From Bacteroides sp. SM23_62 (GTDB lineage: Bacteria > Bacteroidota > Bacteroidia > Bacteroidales > SM23-62): a stretch of 35,400 nucleotides of DNA. The notes below the pieces were generated by a model. It worked only from the letters and a program-made list of their open reading frames with translations. It made no database searches and was not told the origin of the DNA. Positions 17,344 through 26,271 of the stretch are shown piece after piece. The translations under genes and the position numbers were made by a program. Positions within the stretch are counted from its first letter, which is position 1, and the number at the start of each line of letters is the position of its first letter. Where the stretch lies: assembly GCA_001303955.1 (NCBI GenBank), contig LJUP01000013.1, positions 1 through 35,400 on the forward strand, given 5' to 3'.

Positions 17344-17536
17344 AACAATGAAAAAGGGGTAAATCAAACAAAGGGTTAGCTGTGTTCAGCGAGGGGCTCC
17401 TGCAATATTACGAAATAAGGTCCCCGAAATTGTCCAGACCGCGCAGGGTGGAAGCCGGATGTGTCCATCCTTAGCGGCTCACACGGTTAAGCACCTGAAG
17501 ATCAGCAATACAGTCGGGAAGGCGGGAAAGAACGGA

Positions 17537-18712
17537 TCAGGTTGATTTTTTACTTTCATCATCCTGAACTTGCTGACCACGTGTGTCGGAGCCACTGAGA
17601 TGGGCATCCTTGAACTGGGAAGGTGTCATCCCGGTTGCTTTTTTGAAAACACTGTTAAAGGAAGATTTTGAATTGAACCCGGCTTCGAAGGCAATAGCGG
17701 TCAGGGTAAATTTTGAATGATCCTCATCTGCCAGGAGTTTTTTAACCTCTTCGATTCTGTATTCATTAATAAAAGTATAAAAATTCTTGCCCAGTATGCC
17801 GTTGATCACCTGGGTGAGATAATGCCTGGGTATATCCAGTTCATCCGATACATCATGGATGGAGAGATCCACATCGAGATAGGGTTTCTCCTCTTCCATG
17901 TATTTCAATAATTGATCAAGGTACTTCCTGGCATCCTTGTTCTTTAATCCGGATTTTTCATACTTTGGATCCGTATCTCTATACTGAAGGCTCTCCTTCC
18001 TGTGGTATTTGCTCTCAGTAAGGATTTCGTTGAATATACCGGGCTGTTTGTATCCGTAAAAACTAAAAGCGAAGGCAAAAAAAGTCAGGCCGAAATAGGA
18101 CGGCAGGGTGGGATCATAGGTGGGATCTTTGGCGAAAATAACATATACTCCGAATATGAACACTGCCACATATGTCAGGTAAAAGCTTATGGATAAGACC
18201 AGCAGCCATCCCAGCGTGATTCTTTCCGAGGTATAACTAACCAGGTTGCGGATGTTCCGCTGGTGCCTGTTAATAAGGATAAAGGCTATGACGCTGTAGG
18301 TTGTAATGGAAATAAAGAAAGACAATCCATAAATGAGCCGGAAGGATAAATAGGGATCGGTGTCCCAGAAATTTTCGAGTCGCATAACAGGCCTGCCACG
18401 AAAAACTATGGCTGTCACAAAAATGGCCAGGAAAGGAAGGAAATGCAGGATATAGCTCCATCTAAACCGCGCATTCTCAACGGTCTGGAACTTGATATAG
18501 AGGTAAAGCAAGGGGCCATATGTGAAAGGGATAAATACATACTCATACAGGGGAATGATGCTTTTGTTTACAATGGCAAATCCCATTTCAATGGCAATCA
18601 AAAAAAGCCATGCAGCCATTATACGGTCAGCTATCTGCGGATTTCGCTTGGTTGCAATCATCAGTCCCGCGAAAAAAGATTGGGTGATCCCTATGTAAAG
18701 TATCTGATCCAT
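17537..18712 (-). CDS. AraC-family regulator with seven-helix membrane domain
   Basis: This 391-residue protein has about seven hydrophobic helices in the first 235 residues, a polar linker, then an AraC/XylS double helix-turn-helix at about residues 270-370 (VSDELDIPRHYLTQVING for the first motif, TAIAFEAGFNSKSSFNSVFK for the second, ending GMTPSQFK). It fits the Bacteroidota type of membrane-tethered AraC regulators that may sense a membrane or periplasmic signal. It lies on the same strand as the exporter operon, 193 bases upstream of it, with no strong terminator between, so it may regulate that operon or be read into it. The ligand is unknown. Confidence 0.87.
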   Translation of the reverse strand: MDQILYIGITQSFFAGLMIATKRNPQIADRIMAAWLFLIAIEMGFAIVNKSIIPLYEYVFIPFTYGPLLYLYIKFQTVENARFRWSYILHFLPFLAIFVTAIVFRGRPVMRLENFWDTDPYLSFRLIYGLSFFISITTYSVIAFILINRHQRNIRNLVSYTSERITLGWLLVLSISFYLTYVAVFIFGVYVIFAKDPTYDPTLPSYFGLTFFAFAFSFYGYKQPGIFNEILTESKYHRKESLQYRDTDPKYEKSGLKNKDARKYLDQLLKYMEEEKPYLDVDLSIHDVSDELDIPRHYLTQVINGILGKNFYTFINEYRIEEVKKLLADEDHSKFTLTAIAFEAGFNSKSSFNSVFKKATGMTPSQFKDAHLSGSDTRGQQVQDDESKKST

Positions 18713-18842
18713 AACCTTCCCCTACTGTAAATTTATGAAAAAACCAATAGCCATGGCAGATTTACTATTTAAGCATGAGACCCGTTTTGACTGGGACTGT
18801 ACTTCAATTTGATGTTGATTTTAGATTTTTTTGTGATCTGTG

Positions 18843-18863
18843 GATATTTTTTGAAAAAATATC
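18843..18863. promoter_or_regulatory. Perfect 21-bp palindrome in divergent promoter region
   Basis: GATATTTTTT-G-AAAAAATATC has 10-bp arms and a one-base centre with no mismatch. It lies in the 221-base region between the AraC-type gene (minus) and the small acidic-protein gene (plus), where both promoters must sit. A second, shorter palindrome, GAAATATTTC, follows at 18898-18907. The first is a good operator candidate; the T and A runs also fit a weak bidirectional hairpin. Confidence 0.5.
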
Positions 18864-18933
18864 AACGTTTTTATATCAATAAACTATTGACTCTTTTGAA
18901 ATATTTCTTATTATTGGACTGTTGATCTGACAC

Positions 18934-19254
18934 ATGATTCTAATGAAAAAAAGAGTCATAAAGGATTTTAGGAACCTGCCGGAAGAAATCCGTGATGCAA
19001 TCAGGGAAAAGTATCCCTCCGGTTTTGTAAACCACCTCATCACCTTTACTGATAAGGATAAGCATATCATCTCTGCATTGCCTTATGAAACAGAGGAAAT
19101 CAGCTACATGATCAAGATGCCATCTTCTCTGCACATTGATACTGATGAGGAAGAGTCTATTGACACGCTTGAAGGAGAGCCCGGCAGTGAAAGCCTGGAA
19201 AACCTGGATGAGGAGAAATACCTTATCCAGGAAGAAGAGGAAGAATCGGACTAA
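18934..19254 (+). CDS. Small conserved-type protein with acidic tail
   Basis: This 106-residue protein has a basic N-terminal part (KKRVIKDFRNLPEEIRDAI, then KYPSGF) followed by strand-rich sequence (ALPYETEEISYMIKM), then a strongly acidic tail of about 40 residues (for example DTDEEESIDTLEGE and EEEEESD at the end). I recall short Bacteroidota proteins with a similar N-terminal half but no named family or function. The ATG at 18943 is an alternative start and gives the more family-like MKKRVIKDF. No signal peptide or membrane segment is seen. It has its own divergent promoter region. Confidence 0.7.
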   Translation: MILMKKRVIKDFRNLPEEIRDAIREKYPSGFVNHLITFTDKDKHIISALPYETEEISYMIKMPSSLHIDTDEEESIDTLEGEPGSESLENLDEEKYLIQEEEEESD

Positions 19255-19261
19255 ACACCAT

Positions 19262-19356
19262 TTGCCAATTATTTTATTTTCAAGCTTTTAGGCTGAGTTA
19301 TTCCTGTTTTGGGGAATTTGTACCTGCCTTCGCATAATGAAACCCGCCATTGGCAA
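19262..19356. repeat. Distant inverted repeat upstream of S41 gene
   Basis: TTGCCAAT (19262-19269) and its exact complement ATTGGCAA (19349-19356) flank 79 bases between the acidic-protein gene and the S41 peptidase gene. Paired operator half-sites are possible, but an 8-base match at this distance could be chance. Confidence 0.3.
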
Positions 19357-19385
19357 GTTATTATATGTAATCGCTCAGATTTATC

Positions 19386-20804
19386 ATGATGCGTATTTCA
19401 AACCGATACTTCATCCTGCTTCTTGCTGCTTCATTCTCCCTGCTGACCTCATGTGAGAAAGAAAATGGTCCCGGCCCCGATAACGGGAATACACCGGCCA
19501 TCAGCGACCAGACCAAATACATCAACCACTGGATATTCGACGGGATGCATGAGGTTTATTTATGGGAGGAATATATCCCTGCCGGACTTGATCCGGAAAC
19601 GGCACCGGATCCAAAGAAATTCTTTTACAGCTTTTTATATGACCTTGACAGGTTCTCATGGATCCATGATGATTACGATGCCCTGATGGCGCAGTATTAC
19701 GGGGTCCAGGAATCCATCGGGTATTCCCTTACATTCGGCAGGATGGGCGGTACTGACACCCTTTTTGCGATCGTGGAATACGTGTACCGGGATTCACCTG
19801 CTGACAGCGCAGGACTCAAACGGGGGGATATTATCCTCGAGATGAATGACCGGTCCCTGACCGTTTTTAATTACATGGACCTCTATCAAATTAAATCCTA
19901 TACCATTACCATGGGTGAAGCGACCCCGGGAGGCTTAAGCCTTACGGATCATAAAATTTCGCTGCAGTCCCGGGTGATCGCCGAGGATCCTGCTGTATTC
20001 TGGGAGGTGCTGGAGGCAGAAGGCCATAAGATTGGCTACCTGGCCTATGTGTCATTTACCTCCGGACAATCGGATGAATACCTGCATACCCTGAATACCG
20101 TATTCCAGGATTTTGCATCGGCGGGGATCACGGATATGATCCTGGACCTTCGCTATAACCCCGGTGGAGACCTTGAATCAGCGGGCTGGCTGGCCAGTGG
20201 TGTTTGTCCCGCGACAAACGTAGAAAACAGGGATATTATGATCCGCTTCCAATGGAATGCCGGGTATACAGCATATTTCACCCAGACACAAGGGTCGGAT
20301 TCTGAGAACCTGCAATTCAGGTTCCCGCCAAATCCCTTTAATCTGGACCTGGACAGGATCTTTGTATTTACGACCGACAGGACGGCATCGGCAAGCGAAT
20401 TTACGATAACCGGACTGTATCCCTACATGGATGTCATATGTATTGGTGATACAACCTATGGGAAATATACCGGGGCCTGGATTATTCCGGACCTGGCCGA
20501 TCCACCCAAACATTCCTGGGCAATGGTCCCGACGGTCATGAAATATGCCAACGCCGATGGCTTTTCAGAATTCAACTTTGGCCTTGCCCCGGATTATGAA
20601 GCAGACCCGTATTACTTCCCGCTACGGCCCTTCGGCGACAGCCAGGATCCTTTTACTGCCCGGGCATTGAGCATCATCACCGGCCTGCCTGTCTCAGGTT
20701 ACCTGAAGAGTGAAGCAAGGCCCAGAGAGATAGAATGGTTCGATCCACCCGTTAATGAGTTTAAAAGGAACCTTTACCTGGAACCTGAATTCCGGTATAA
20801 ATAA
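19386..20804 (+). CDS. S41-family peptidase lipoprotein with PDZ domain
   Basis: This 472-residue protein has a lipoprotein signal with lipobox LLTSC (Cys23). A PDZ domain spans about residues 115-190 (RDSPADSAGLKRGDIILEMN). The S41 tail-specific protease core includes MILDLRYNPGGD and the catalytic dyad Ser335 in TASASEF with Lys360 in TTYGKYTG, exactly 25 residues apart as in E. coli Prc (Ser452/Lys477). It is therefore probably active, attached to the periplasmic or surface side of the envelope. C-terminal processing proteases trim or degrade envelope proteins. It seems monocistronic; ATG codons at 19386 and 19389 are both possible starts. Confidence 0.9.
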   Translation: MMRISNRYFILLLAASFSLLTSCEKENGPGPDNGNTPAISDQTKYINHWIFDGMHEVYLWEEYIPAGLDPETAPDPKKFFYSFLYDLDRFSWIHDDYDALMAQYYGVQESIGYSLTFGRMGGTDTLFAIVEYVYRDSPADSAGLKRGDIILEMNDRSLTVFNYMDLYQIKSYTITMGEATPGGLSLTDHKISLQSRVIAEDPAVFWEVLEAEGHKIGYLAYVSFTSGQSDEYLHTLNTVFQDFASAGITDMILDLRYNPGGDLESAGWLASGVCPATNVENRDIMIRFQWNAGYTAYFTQTQGSDSENLQFRFPPNPFNLDLDRIFVFTTDRTASASEFTITGLYPYMDVICIGDTTYGKYTGAWIIPDLADPPKHSWAMVPTVMKYANADGFSEFNFGLAPDYEADPYYFPLRPFGDSQDPFTARALSIITGLPVSGYLKSEARPREIEWFDPPVNEFKRNLYLEPEFRYK

Positions 20805-20908
20805 CTCATTCCTTTATCCACCCGTGTGCTGGTCAAATGATTGGTTGTAAGATTTCATTTTATCGCACCAATTTCCTATTTTGATAATCAGTTAGAAATT
20901 GAAACCCA

Positions 20909-23434
20909 ATGAACTACTTATTGCATAATCCAAGGTCCAAACTGATATTCCTGACCAGTTTAGTCTTGGTCTTCCAGGTGTTATCCCAACAGGTGCTAAA
21001 GGGCCAGGACAACCAACCCCGGGACAGCTTGCTGGCAAAGGTGAAGGCCATTCCCATGGCAGAGGTATCTGTACAAGCAACATCCATTAATTCATTGCTG
21101 GTTGAAAAACGGAATATGCTGCTTACCGGAACGCAGAGGGCCAGGATAGATCACCTGGTGGACTCCGTCCTTGCACGGTACGATGTGATCATGGAGGATC
21201 CCAGACAAAAAAGATTTGACAAGATCAATGCCCGGGAAATTGAGAACCTTAAAAATGAGTGGGGTAATGTTTCAGCAAGGCTTCAAGAGTTGCAGGGAGG
21301 ACTTACCAGCAGGGTTGAAACTTTTGAAAATGAAAAAGCCCTCCTTCAAATCCCGCTGCGGCAATGGAACCTCACCCTTGAGCAGGCCAGGCAGGATAAT
21401 GCAATACGAAATGTACTTGAGCAGATCAGTTCCACCATTGATGCCATCGAACAGGTTTTTGCAGCATTGAATGAAAATTCAGATTTCCTGCAGGATGACC
21501 TGGTAAAGATCTCAGAAAAATTAATCAGCAGCAACGAGATCATCCTCACCCTGGAGTCTATGCTGGATGAATCGGTCATTCAGCGTTTCAGGTTTGACAA
21601 ACCGGTAATCTGGAAAGATTCCTTGTATGTCAGGGATACCCTGGCCGAATCCGTTTACTTCAAAGCCAATATGCCTGCCATCAAAGCCTTTGTGACTGAT
21701 AACAGCAGGAAGTTGCAGGAACATCTTGTACTCTTTATATTGATCACGCTGGTCCTGGTCATCCTTTTTCGCCGCTTGCAAAAAAATGTTGCAAAGAAAG
21801 ATGAAGAATACGTCTTGCGGACCAGGGTACTGATGACCAAACCCTTTTCTGCCGCTTTGATGATCACTTTCACCTATACGCTGATCCATTATGATAATAT
21901 CCCCCAGGTCATCAGGAGCCTGAATGCAATCCTGATACTGGTCCCAATGACCCTTTTGATCGCACATAACATCCATCAGGCCGTTAGGAAATACCTGTAT
22001 CTGCTGATGGTTTTTGTTCTCCTGACGCTTTTTCATGACATTACCTACAAGGAAGATCTGTTCAACCGCCTGGTGATGTTGCTGGTTTGTTCCGGTTCGT
22101 TCGTTTCCGTGATATGGATGTTACGTGACAGGTCAATACGCGAATTGGCCAGTGAGACTTTCTTCCGGCGCTTATTATACAACCTGCTGTATGTGGTTGG
22201 ATTGATGATGGGGATTGCCATCGTTACGAATATTTTCGGCGGGGTATACATGACTGAATATTTTGGTGTCTCCACACTGTACAGCATCGTTACCGCCGTA
22301 CTGGCATATTCCTTTATCCTGGTCATCGACGGTATTTTGATCATGATCATTTACAGCAAGGGGATCAGCAGCCTGACCGTGATCAAGAATTTCGGACCCA
22401 CCGTAGAAAAACGATTGGCCGGAGTTGTGGCCCTGGCCGGCTGGACCATCTGGGTCCTTGCTGTCATGCGGGAATTCAGGATCCTGGATGAGATTTTCAG
22501 CTGGTTCAAGAGGGTATTTGTGGCCCCGATCACCATCGGATCAACCCAGATCAGCCTGCTGAACATTATCCTTTTCATTTTCATTATCTGGCTTACCATA
22601 ACCATCTCACGCATTATCAGGTTCTTTCTTGAAGGGGATGTATTTACCAGGCTGAAGCTTAAAAAAGGCGTGCCCGGGGCCATTTCCCTGATCCTGAGGA
22701 TCACCATAATTACCATAGGCTTTCTGATCGCCATTGCCGCCGCAGGTGTGCAGATGGATAAGCTGGCCATCCTGCTGGGGGCTTTTGGTGTGGGAATCGG
22801 TTTCGGGCTGCAGAACATATTCAATAACCTGATCTCAGGCATTATCCTGGCCTTCGAGCGGCCCATCAATGAAGGAGATATCATAGAGGTGGGTGCACTT
22901 ATGGGGATCGTAAAAGAGATAGGGATCCGCTCAAGCATCATAAAAACCTATGATGGTTCGGAGGTGATCGTACCCAATGGCAACCTGATCTCGGAGCAAC
23001 TGATCAACTGGACCCTTTCTGACCAGCGCCGGCGGGGTGAGGTCAGGGTGGGTGTGGCCTATGGCACGGATCCCCAGCGGGTGCTAGACCTGCTCCTGGA
23101 AGCCGCCGGCTCCAACGAACGCGTGCTGGATGATCCCAAACCCTGGGCCATCTTTCTGGGTTTCGGGGAAAGCTCCCTGGATTTCCGCCTGCTGTTCTGG
23201 ATCGCCGAGGCCGATACCCGGCTGACCATACAGAGCGAGGTGGCCGTAATGGTAAACCAAATGATCAGGAAAGCAGGCATCGAGATCCCCTTCCCGCAGC
23301 GTGATCTTCATCTGCGTTCAGCAGATGCCAAGATCCTCGACCGCATCCATGCGGTGGACGAAAGCATCAGTAAAAAGACCGGGCAACAATTCCCGAAAGC
23401 AGGAATGCAGGGTAAGGGAAAGGAAGAGTCATAA
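20909..23434 (+). CDS. Large MscS-family mechanosensitive channel (MscK-like)
   Basis: This 841-residue protein has a signal peptide (LIFLTSLVLVFQVLSQ), a periplasmic helical region to about residue 270 with coiled-coil character, about ten membrane helices, then the MscS module. The pore helix is seen near residues 612-645 (LLGAFGVGIGFGLQN, FNNLISGIILAFERP), followed by the beta domain (INEGDIIEVG, IVKEIGIRSS, DGSEVIVPNG) and the C-terminal alpha/beta domain. It is far longer than the 286-residue E. coli MscS and resembles MscK/YjeP-type channels. The role is relief of osmotic downshock; the long periplasmic part may modulate gating. It stands alone between the S41 gene and a convergent transporter. 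Confidence 0.92.
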   Translation: MNYLLHNPRSKLIFLTSLVLVFQVLSQQVLKGQDNQPRDSLLAKVKAIPMAEVSVQATSINSLLVEKRNMLLTGTQRARIDHLVDSVLARYDVIMEDPRQKRFDKINAREIENLKNEWGNVSARLQELQGGLTSRVETFENEKALLQIPLRQWNLTLEQARQDNAIRNVLEQISSTIDAIEQVFAALNENSDFLQDDLVKISEKLISSNEIILTLESMLDESVIQRFRFDKPVIWKDSLYVRDTLAESVYFKANMPAIKAFVTDNSRKLQEHLVLFILITLVLVILFRRLQKNVAKKDEEYVLRTRVLMTKPFSAALMITFTYTLIHYDNIPQVIRSLNAILILVPMTLLIAHNIHQAVRKYLYLLMVFVLLTLFHDITYKEDLFNRLVMLLVCSGSFVSVIWMLRDRSIRELASETFFRRLLYNLLYVVGLMMGIAIVTNIFGGVYMTEYFGVSTLYSIVTAVLAYSFILVIDGILIMIIYSKGISSLTVIKNFGPTVEKRLAGVVALAGWTIWVLAVMREFRILDEIFSWFKRVFVAPITIGSTQISLLNIILFIFIIWLTITISRIIRFFLEGDVFTRLKLKKGVPGAISLILRITIITIGFLIAIAAAGVQMDKLAILLGAFGVGIGFGLQNIFNNLISGIILAFERPINEGDIIEVGALMGIVKEIGIRSSIIKTYDGSEVIVPNGNLISEQLINWTLSDQRRRGEVRVGVAYGTDPQRVLDLLLEAAGSNERVLDDPKPWAIFLGFGESSLDFRLLFWIAEADTRLTIQSEVAVMVNQMIRKAGIEIPFPQRDLHLRSADAKILDRIHAVDESISKKTGQQFPKAGMQGKGKEES

Positions 23435-23501
23435 ACATGCCCCGAACCAATCATTGAAATAAATTATTAAACAACTGTTCCAGCTCATTTACCAGACAGG
23501 T

Positions 23502-25004
23502 TCAGCCAATTGTCTTCCTGGCAACGCGCCGGTTAAATCCGACAAACATTGCCGTTACCAGAAACCATTGGGCCAGGCATGTCATTACACTGAATGGATT
23601 CAGGGGATTGTACCACTCACCCGGCGCCAGGACAGTAGCCGAAAAGAATAACCACCAGCCCAATAGTATAAATGCTGCCAGGGGGATAAACAGGCGTATG
23701 GTGATGCTCCAGAATGTCCCGACGGACCAGTCATTCTCGGTGACATTGATATCACGGATCAGTTTCCCTGCCCCTTCGCGGATGATGGCAAAGGCAATGA
23801 AAGCACCGGATATCATCAGTGCGGCACTCCAAACAAAATCCTGGTTGCTCAGAAGGTTCAGGTTGCGGGCCGAGGGAATGCCAAGCAGGTAGACCACTGC
23901 AACCACGATCCAGATGGCATTGGACCTTTTAATACCCGTATCTATGAGGACACGGGTGGGTAGTTCCAGCTGGGCTATGAGGGAAGAGAAACCGGCAAAA
24001 GTGAGTCCCAGGAAAAACAACACGGCCAGCGGTGATCCGAACATCATCCGGGCAAACAGCTGTGGCATCCAGATAAAAGTGAGTCCGGTAGAAGCGGGAC
24101 CGCTGGTCTTCATGACCTCGAGGACGGCCGGATCAGTCATGCCCATCTCCGTCCGGAGGACAGCGAAGACGGTCCCGAAGATCATGATCCCAGAAAGAAG
24201 GGAAACCGTATTGTTCCCTATGCCGGTCAGAAAAGCATTCTTGACCGTTCCGTGTTCAGCCTTCATATAAGCAGCATAGGTGAGGAAGAGTCCCCATCCC
24301 GCCCCCGTATCAAAGGCATTCTGGGTAAGTGCGGCAATCCAGATCTTGGGATCCCTGAGCTGGCCCCATTCCGGCCTGAACAGATAGGCAACCCCCTCCA
24401 GGGCACCGGGCAGGGTCAGGGTCCTGATCACAGAGATAATCACGATCAGCAGGAGGGTGGGGATAAGGATCTTGTTTACCATTTCTATGGATCGGATGCC
24501 TTTCCAGATCGCCAGCGCTCCCAATCCGACGGCCAGCACATGGGTCAGAAATGGCCAGGCGCTTTGCTGATAGGCGTTCCATGTTTCCCCTGCCGCTTCC
24601 GCCGTAAGTGGCAGGGGATGGGTAAGTGTCTGGACAAAATAAAAAATGCACCATCCGACGACCACGGTATAAAAGAAAGTAATGGCAGTGGATACAAATG
24701 CCACAAAAGTCCCCATCCAGGCAAATTTCCTTCCCAGGCTTTTAATGAATATTCCAACCACACCGGACCGGTGTTTTTTCCCCAGGGTGTATTCAGCAAT
24801 GATCAGAGGGATGCTCCAGAGAAAAAGAAAGATGATCCAGGCAATGAGGAATGAACCTGCCCCATGGTCCCCCCCGGACTGGGCTGCAATGCGCGGGAAC
24901 CGCCAGATGTTGCCTGTCCCCACCGCAATGCCCATGGCACTGAGGATCAATCCCAGCCGTGAAGAAAAGCGCTGGTTTACACTTGAATCTAGCTGCTTGT
25001 TCAT
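23502..25004 (-). CDS. Sodium-dependent transporter of the NSS/SNF family
   Basis: This 500-residue protein has about 12 hydrophobic helices and the diagnostic first-helix sequence AMGIAVGTGNIWRFPR, with the unwound glycine-rich substrate and sodium site of LeuT-type transporters. ALTQNAFDTGAGWG in the middle is also characteristic of bacterial members. It should import an amino acid or related small molecule with Na+. The substrate cannot be read from the sequence. The start ATG at 25004 is 100 bases from the divergent ATPase start, so both promoters share that short gap. Its 3' end converges with the MscS gene. Confidence 0.92.
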   Translation of the reverse strand: MNKQLDSSVNQRFSSRLGLILSAMGIAVGTGNIWRFPRIAAQSGGDHGAGSFLIAWIIFLFLWSIPLIIAEYTLGKKHRSGVVGIFIKSLGRKFAWMGTFVAFVSTAITFFYTVVVGWCIFYFVQTLTHPLPLTAEAAGETWNAYQQSAWPFLTHVLAVGLGALAIWKGIRSIEMVNKILIPTLLLIVIISVIRTLTLPGALEGVAYLFRPEWGQLRDPKIWIAALTQNAFDTGAGWGLFLTYAAYMKAEHGTVKNAFLTGIGNNTVSLLSGIMIFGTVFAVLRTEMGMTDPAVLEVMKTSGPASTGLTFIWMPQLFARMMFGSPLAVLFFLGLTFAGFSSLIAQLELPTRVLIDTGIKRSNAIWIVVAVVYLLGIPSARNLNLLSNQDFVWSAALMISGAFIAFAIIREGAGKLIRDINVTENDWSVGTFWSITIRLFIPLAAFILLGWWLFFSATVLAPGEWYNPLNPFSVMTCLAQWFLVTAMFVGFNRRVARKTIG

Positions 25005-25074
25005 GGGATGCTGTTGCTACTGCAATGATAATGACTATTATGGGAATTTCTCCTTTGGATCCAGTTATTTTTGT

Positions 25075-25105
25075 TTTTGTAATTTACATTTTGTAAATTG
25101 CAAAA
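25075..25105 (+). promoter_or_regulatory. Long hairpin ending at the ATPase start codon
   Basis: The sequence forms a 14-bp stem with a 3-base loop: TTTTGTAATTTACA (25075-25088), TTT, then TGTAAATTGCAAAA (25092-25105). Only one position departs from Watson-Crick pairing, and it is a G-U wobble (80 with 100). The last stem base is the A of the ATG start. It overlaps the whole ribosome-binding region, so it may be an operator dyad or an RNA structure that blocks translation. Confidence 0.6.
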
Positions 25106-26238
25106 TGCGGAATAAAAAGCCTTTCACGCCATTCCCTACTACCGGATATTATGGCCCAGCATTCTTTTGTGACCGTGAGGAAGAATCCCGGAAGCTTATC
25201 AGCCATATTATGAGTGGTCAATCTACTACCCTTGCTGCTATCCGGAGGCTCGGCAAAACAGCTCTGATCCGTCATGTGCAGCAGAAAATGAAACCTGAAT
25301 GGATCCCCGTTTATGCGGATATCCTGCCAACGGAAAACGCGGATGACCTTTTGAAATACCTGGCTACATCGATCATCCAGGCGATCCCTGAGAAAAGCAG
25401 GCAGGGTAAAAAGATATGGGCCCTGATCAAATCTCTCCGCCCCGTTATCAGCTATGATTCCTATTCCGGGATGCCAAATCTGTCTTTTTCACTAAGGCCC
25501 GATGAAAGCCGGCAGCCGTTACAGGAACTGCTGTCCTTGATGGAACAAGGAGATAAACCTGTACTTTTTGCCATTGATGAATTCCAGCAAATTCTTAATT
25601 ACCCTGAACCGAACGTGGATGCCTGGCTTCGCAAAATAATTCAGGAATTGAAAAATGTGGTATTTATCTATTGCGGAAGCCAGCAACATTTGATGAATGA
25701 TCTTTTCACCAATCCATCCCGCCCATTTTTCAGGAGTACTCTTTTCCTGCAGTTAGACAAGATACCTTCCGAAATCTATGCAAAATTCATCACCGAGCAA
25801 TTTTACAAACATGGCAGAAAAATCCCTTTTGAAAGCGTAGATGAAATACTGGCATGGACAGATGTTCATACTTATTACGTCCAGCTTGTATGTAACCGGG
25901 TCTTTGCCAATATACCCGGTAATGTTCCAGAAAAGGCATGGAAGGGAGAGGCACTCAAACTGCTGAAAGAACAGGAATATGTATTTTTCGGATACCGTGA
26001 GGTACTCACCCAGGCCCAGTGGCATCTGCTGAAAGCTGCTGCGCTCGAAGGAAAGCTGTATGCACCTACTTCCAAAGATTTTATTGGACGGTATCAACTT
26101 GGTAGTCCTGCTACAGTGCTGAGATCCATTGATTCACTTCTCAGGAAGGAATTATTATTCAAAAACTTCGATAAGCAGGGCACTACCTATTACGGAGTTT
26201 ATGATATCCTTTTCAGACGGTGGATAGAAACCATCTGA
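25105..26238 (+). CDS. AAA-type ATPase (archaeal-ATPase/MNS-like STAND family)
   Basis: This 377-residue cytoplasmic protein begins FPTTGYYGPAFFCDREEE and has a Walker A region AAIRRLGKTALIRH (the RRxGKT form) and a Walker B in VLFAIDEFQQI. After the sensor region (FIYCGSQQHLM) comes an all-helical lid and a C-terminal winged-helix-like part ending DILFRRWIETI. The family is common in Bacteroidota and archaea, is often in many copies per genome, and has no settled function; DNA-linked or toxin-like roles have been suggested. The start is the ATG at 25105. An open frame reaches back to 24682, but that part is antisense to the transporter gene. The gene is monocistronic. Confidence 0.85.
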   Translation: MRNKKPFTPFPTTGYYGPAFFCDREEESRKLISHIMSGQSTTLAAIRRLGKTALIRHVQQKMKPEWIPVYADILPTENADDLLKYLATSIIQAIPEKSRQGKKIWALIKSLRPVISYDSYSGMPNLSFSLRPDESRQPLQELLSLMEQGDKPVLFAIDEFQQILNYPEPNVDAWLRKIIQELKNVVFIYCGSQQHLMNDLFTNPSRPFFRSTLFLQLDKIPSEIYAKFITEQFYKHGRKIPFESVDEILAWTDVHTYYVQLVCNRVFANIPGNVPEKAWKGEALKLLKEQEYVFFGYREVLTQAQWHLLKAAALEGKLYAPTSKDFIGRYQLGSPATVLRSIDSLLRKELLFKNFDKQGTTYYGVYDILFRRWIETI

Positions 26239-26271
26239 CTCATGGTTGACACAGAGTACTTTTCGATGGGT

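Noticed and set aside
17344-17536. Short stem GGATG-GACA-CATCC between the AraC gene and the export operon
   Set aside because: A 5-bp stem without a U-tract is too weak to call a terminator; no clear promoter element was found in this 193-base gap either.
23435-23501. Possible bidirectional terminator between the MscS and symporter genes
   Set aside because: The only arms present (AACTGT and ACAGGTT) need a bulge and have no T-run, so the call is not supported.
24682-25104. In-frame upstream extension of the ATPase coding frame
   Set aside because: The extension is antisense to the 5' part of the sodium symporter gene and shows low-complexity sequence; the family N-terminus begins at 25105.
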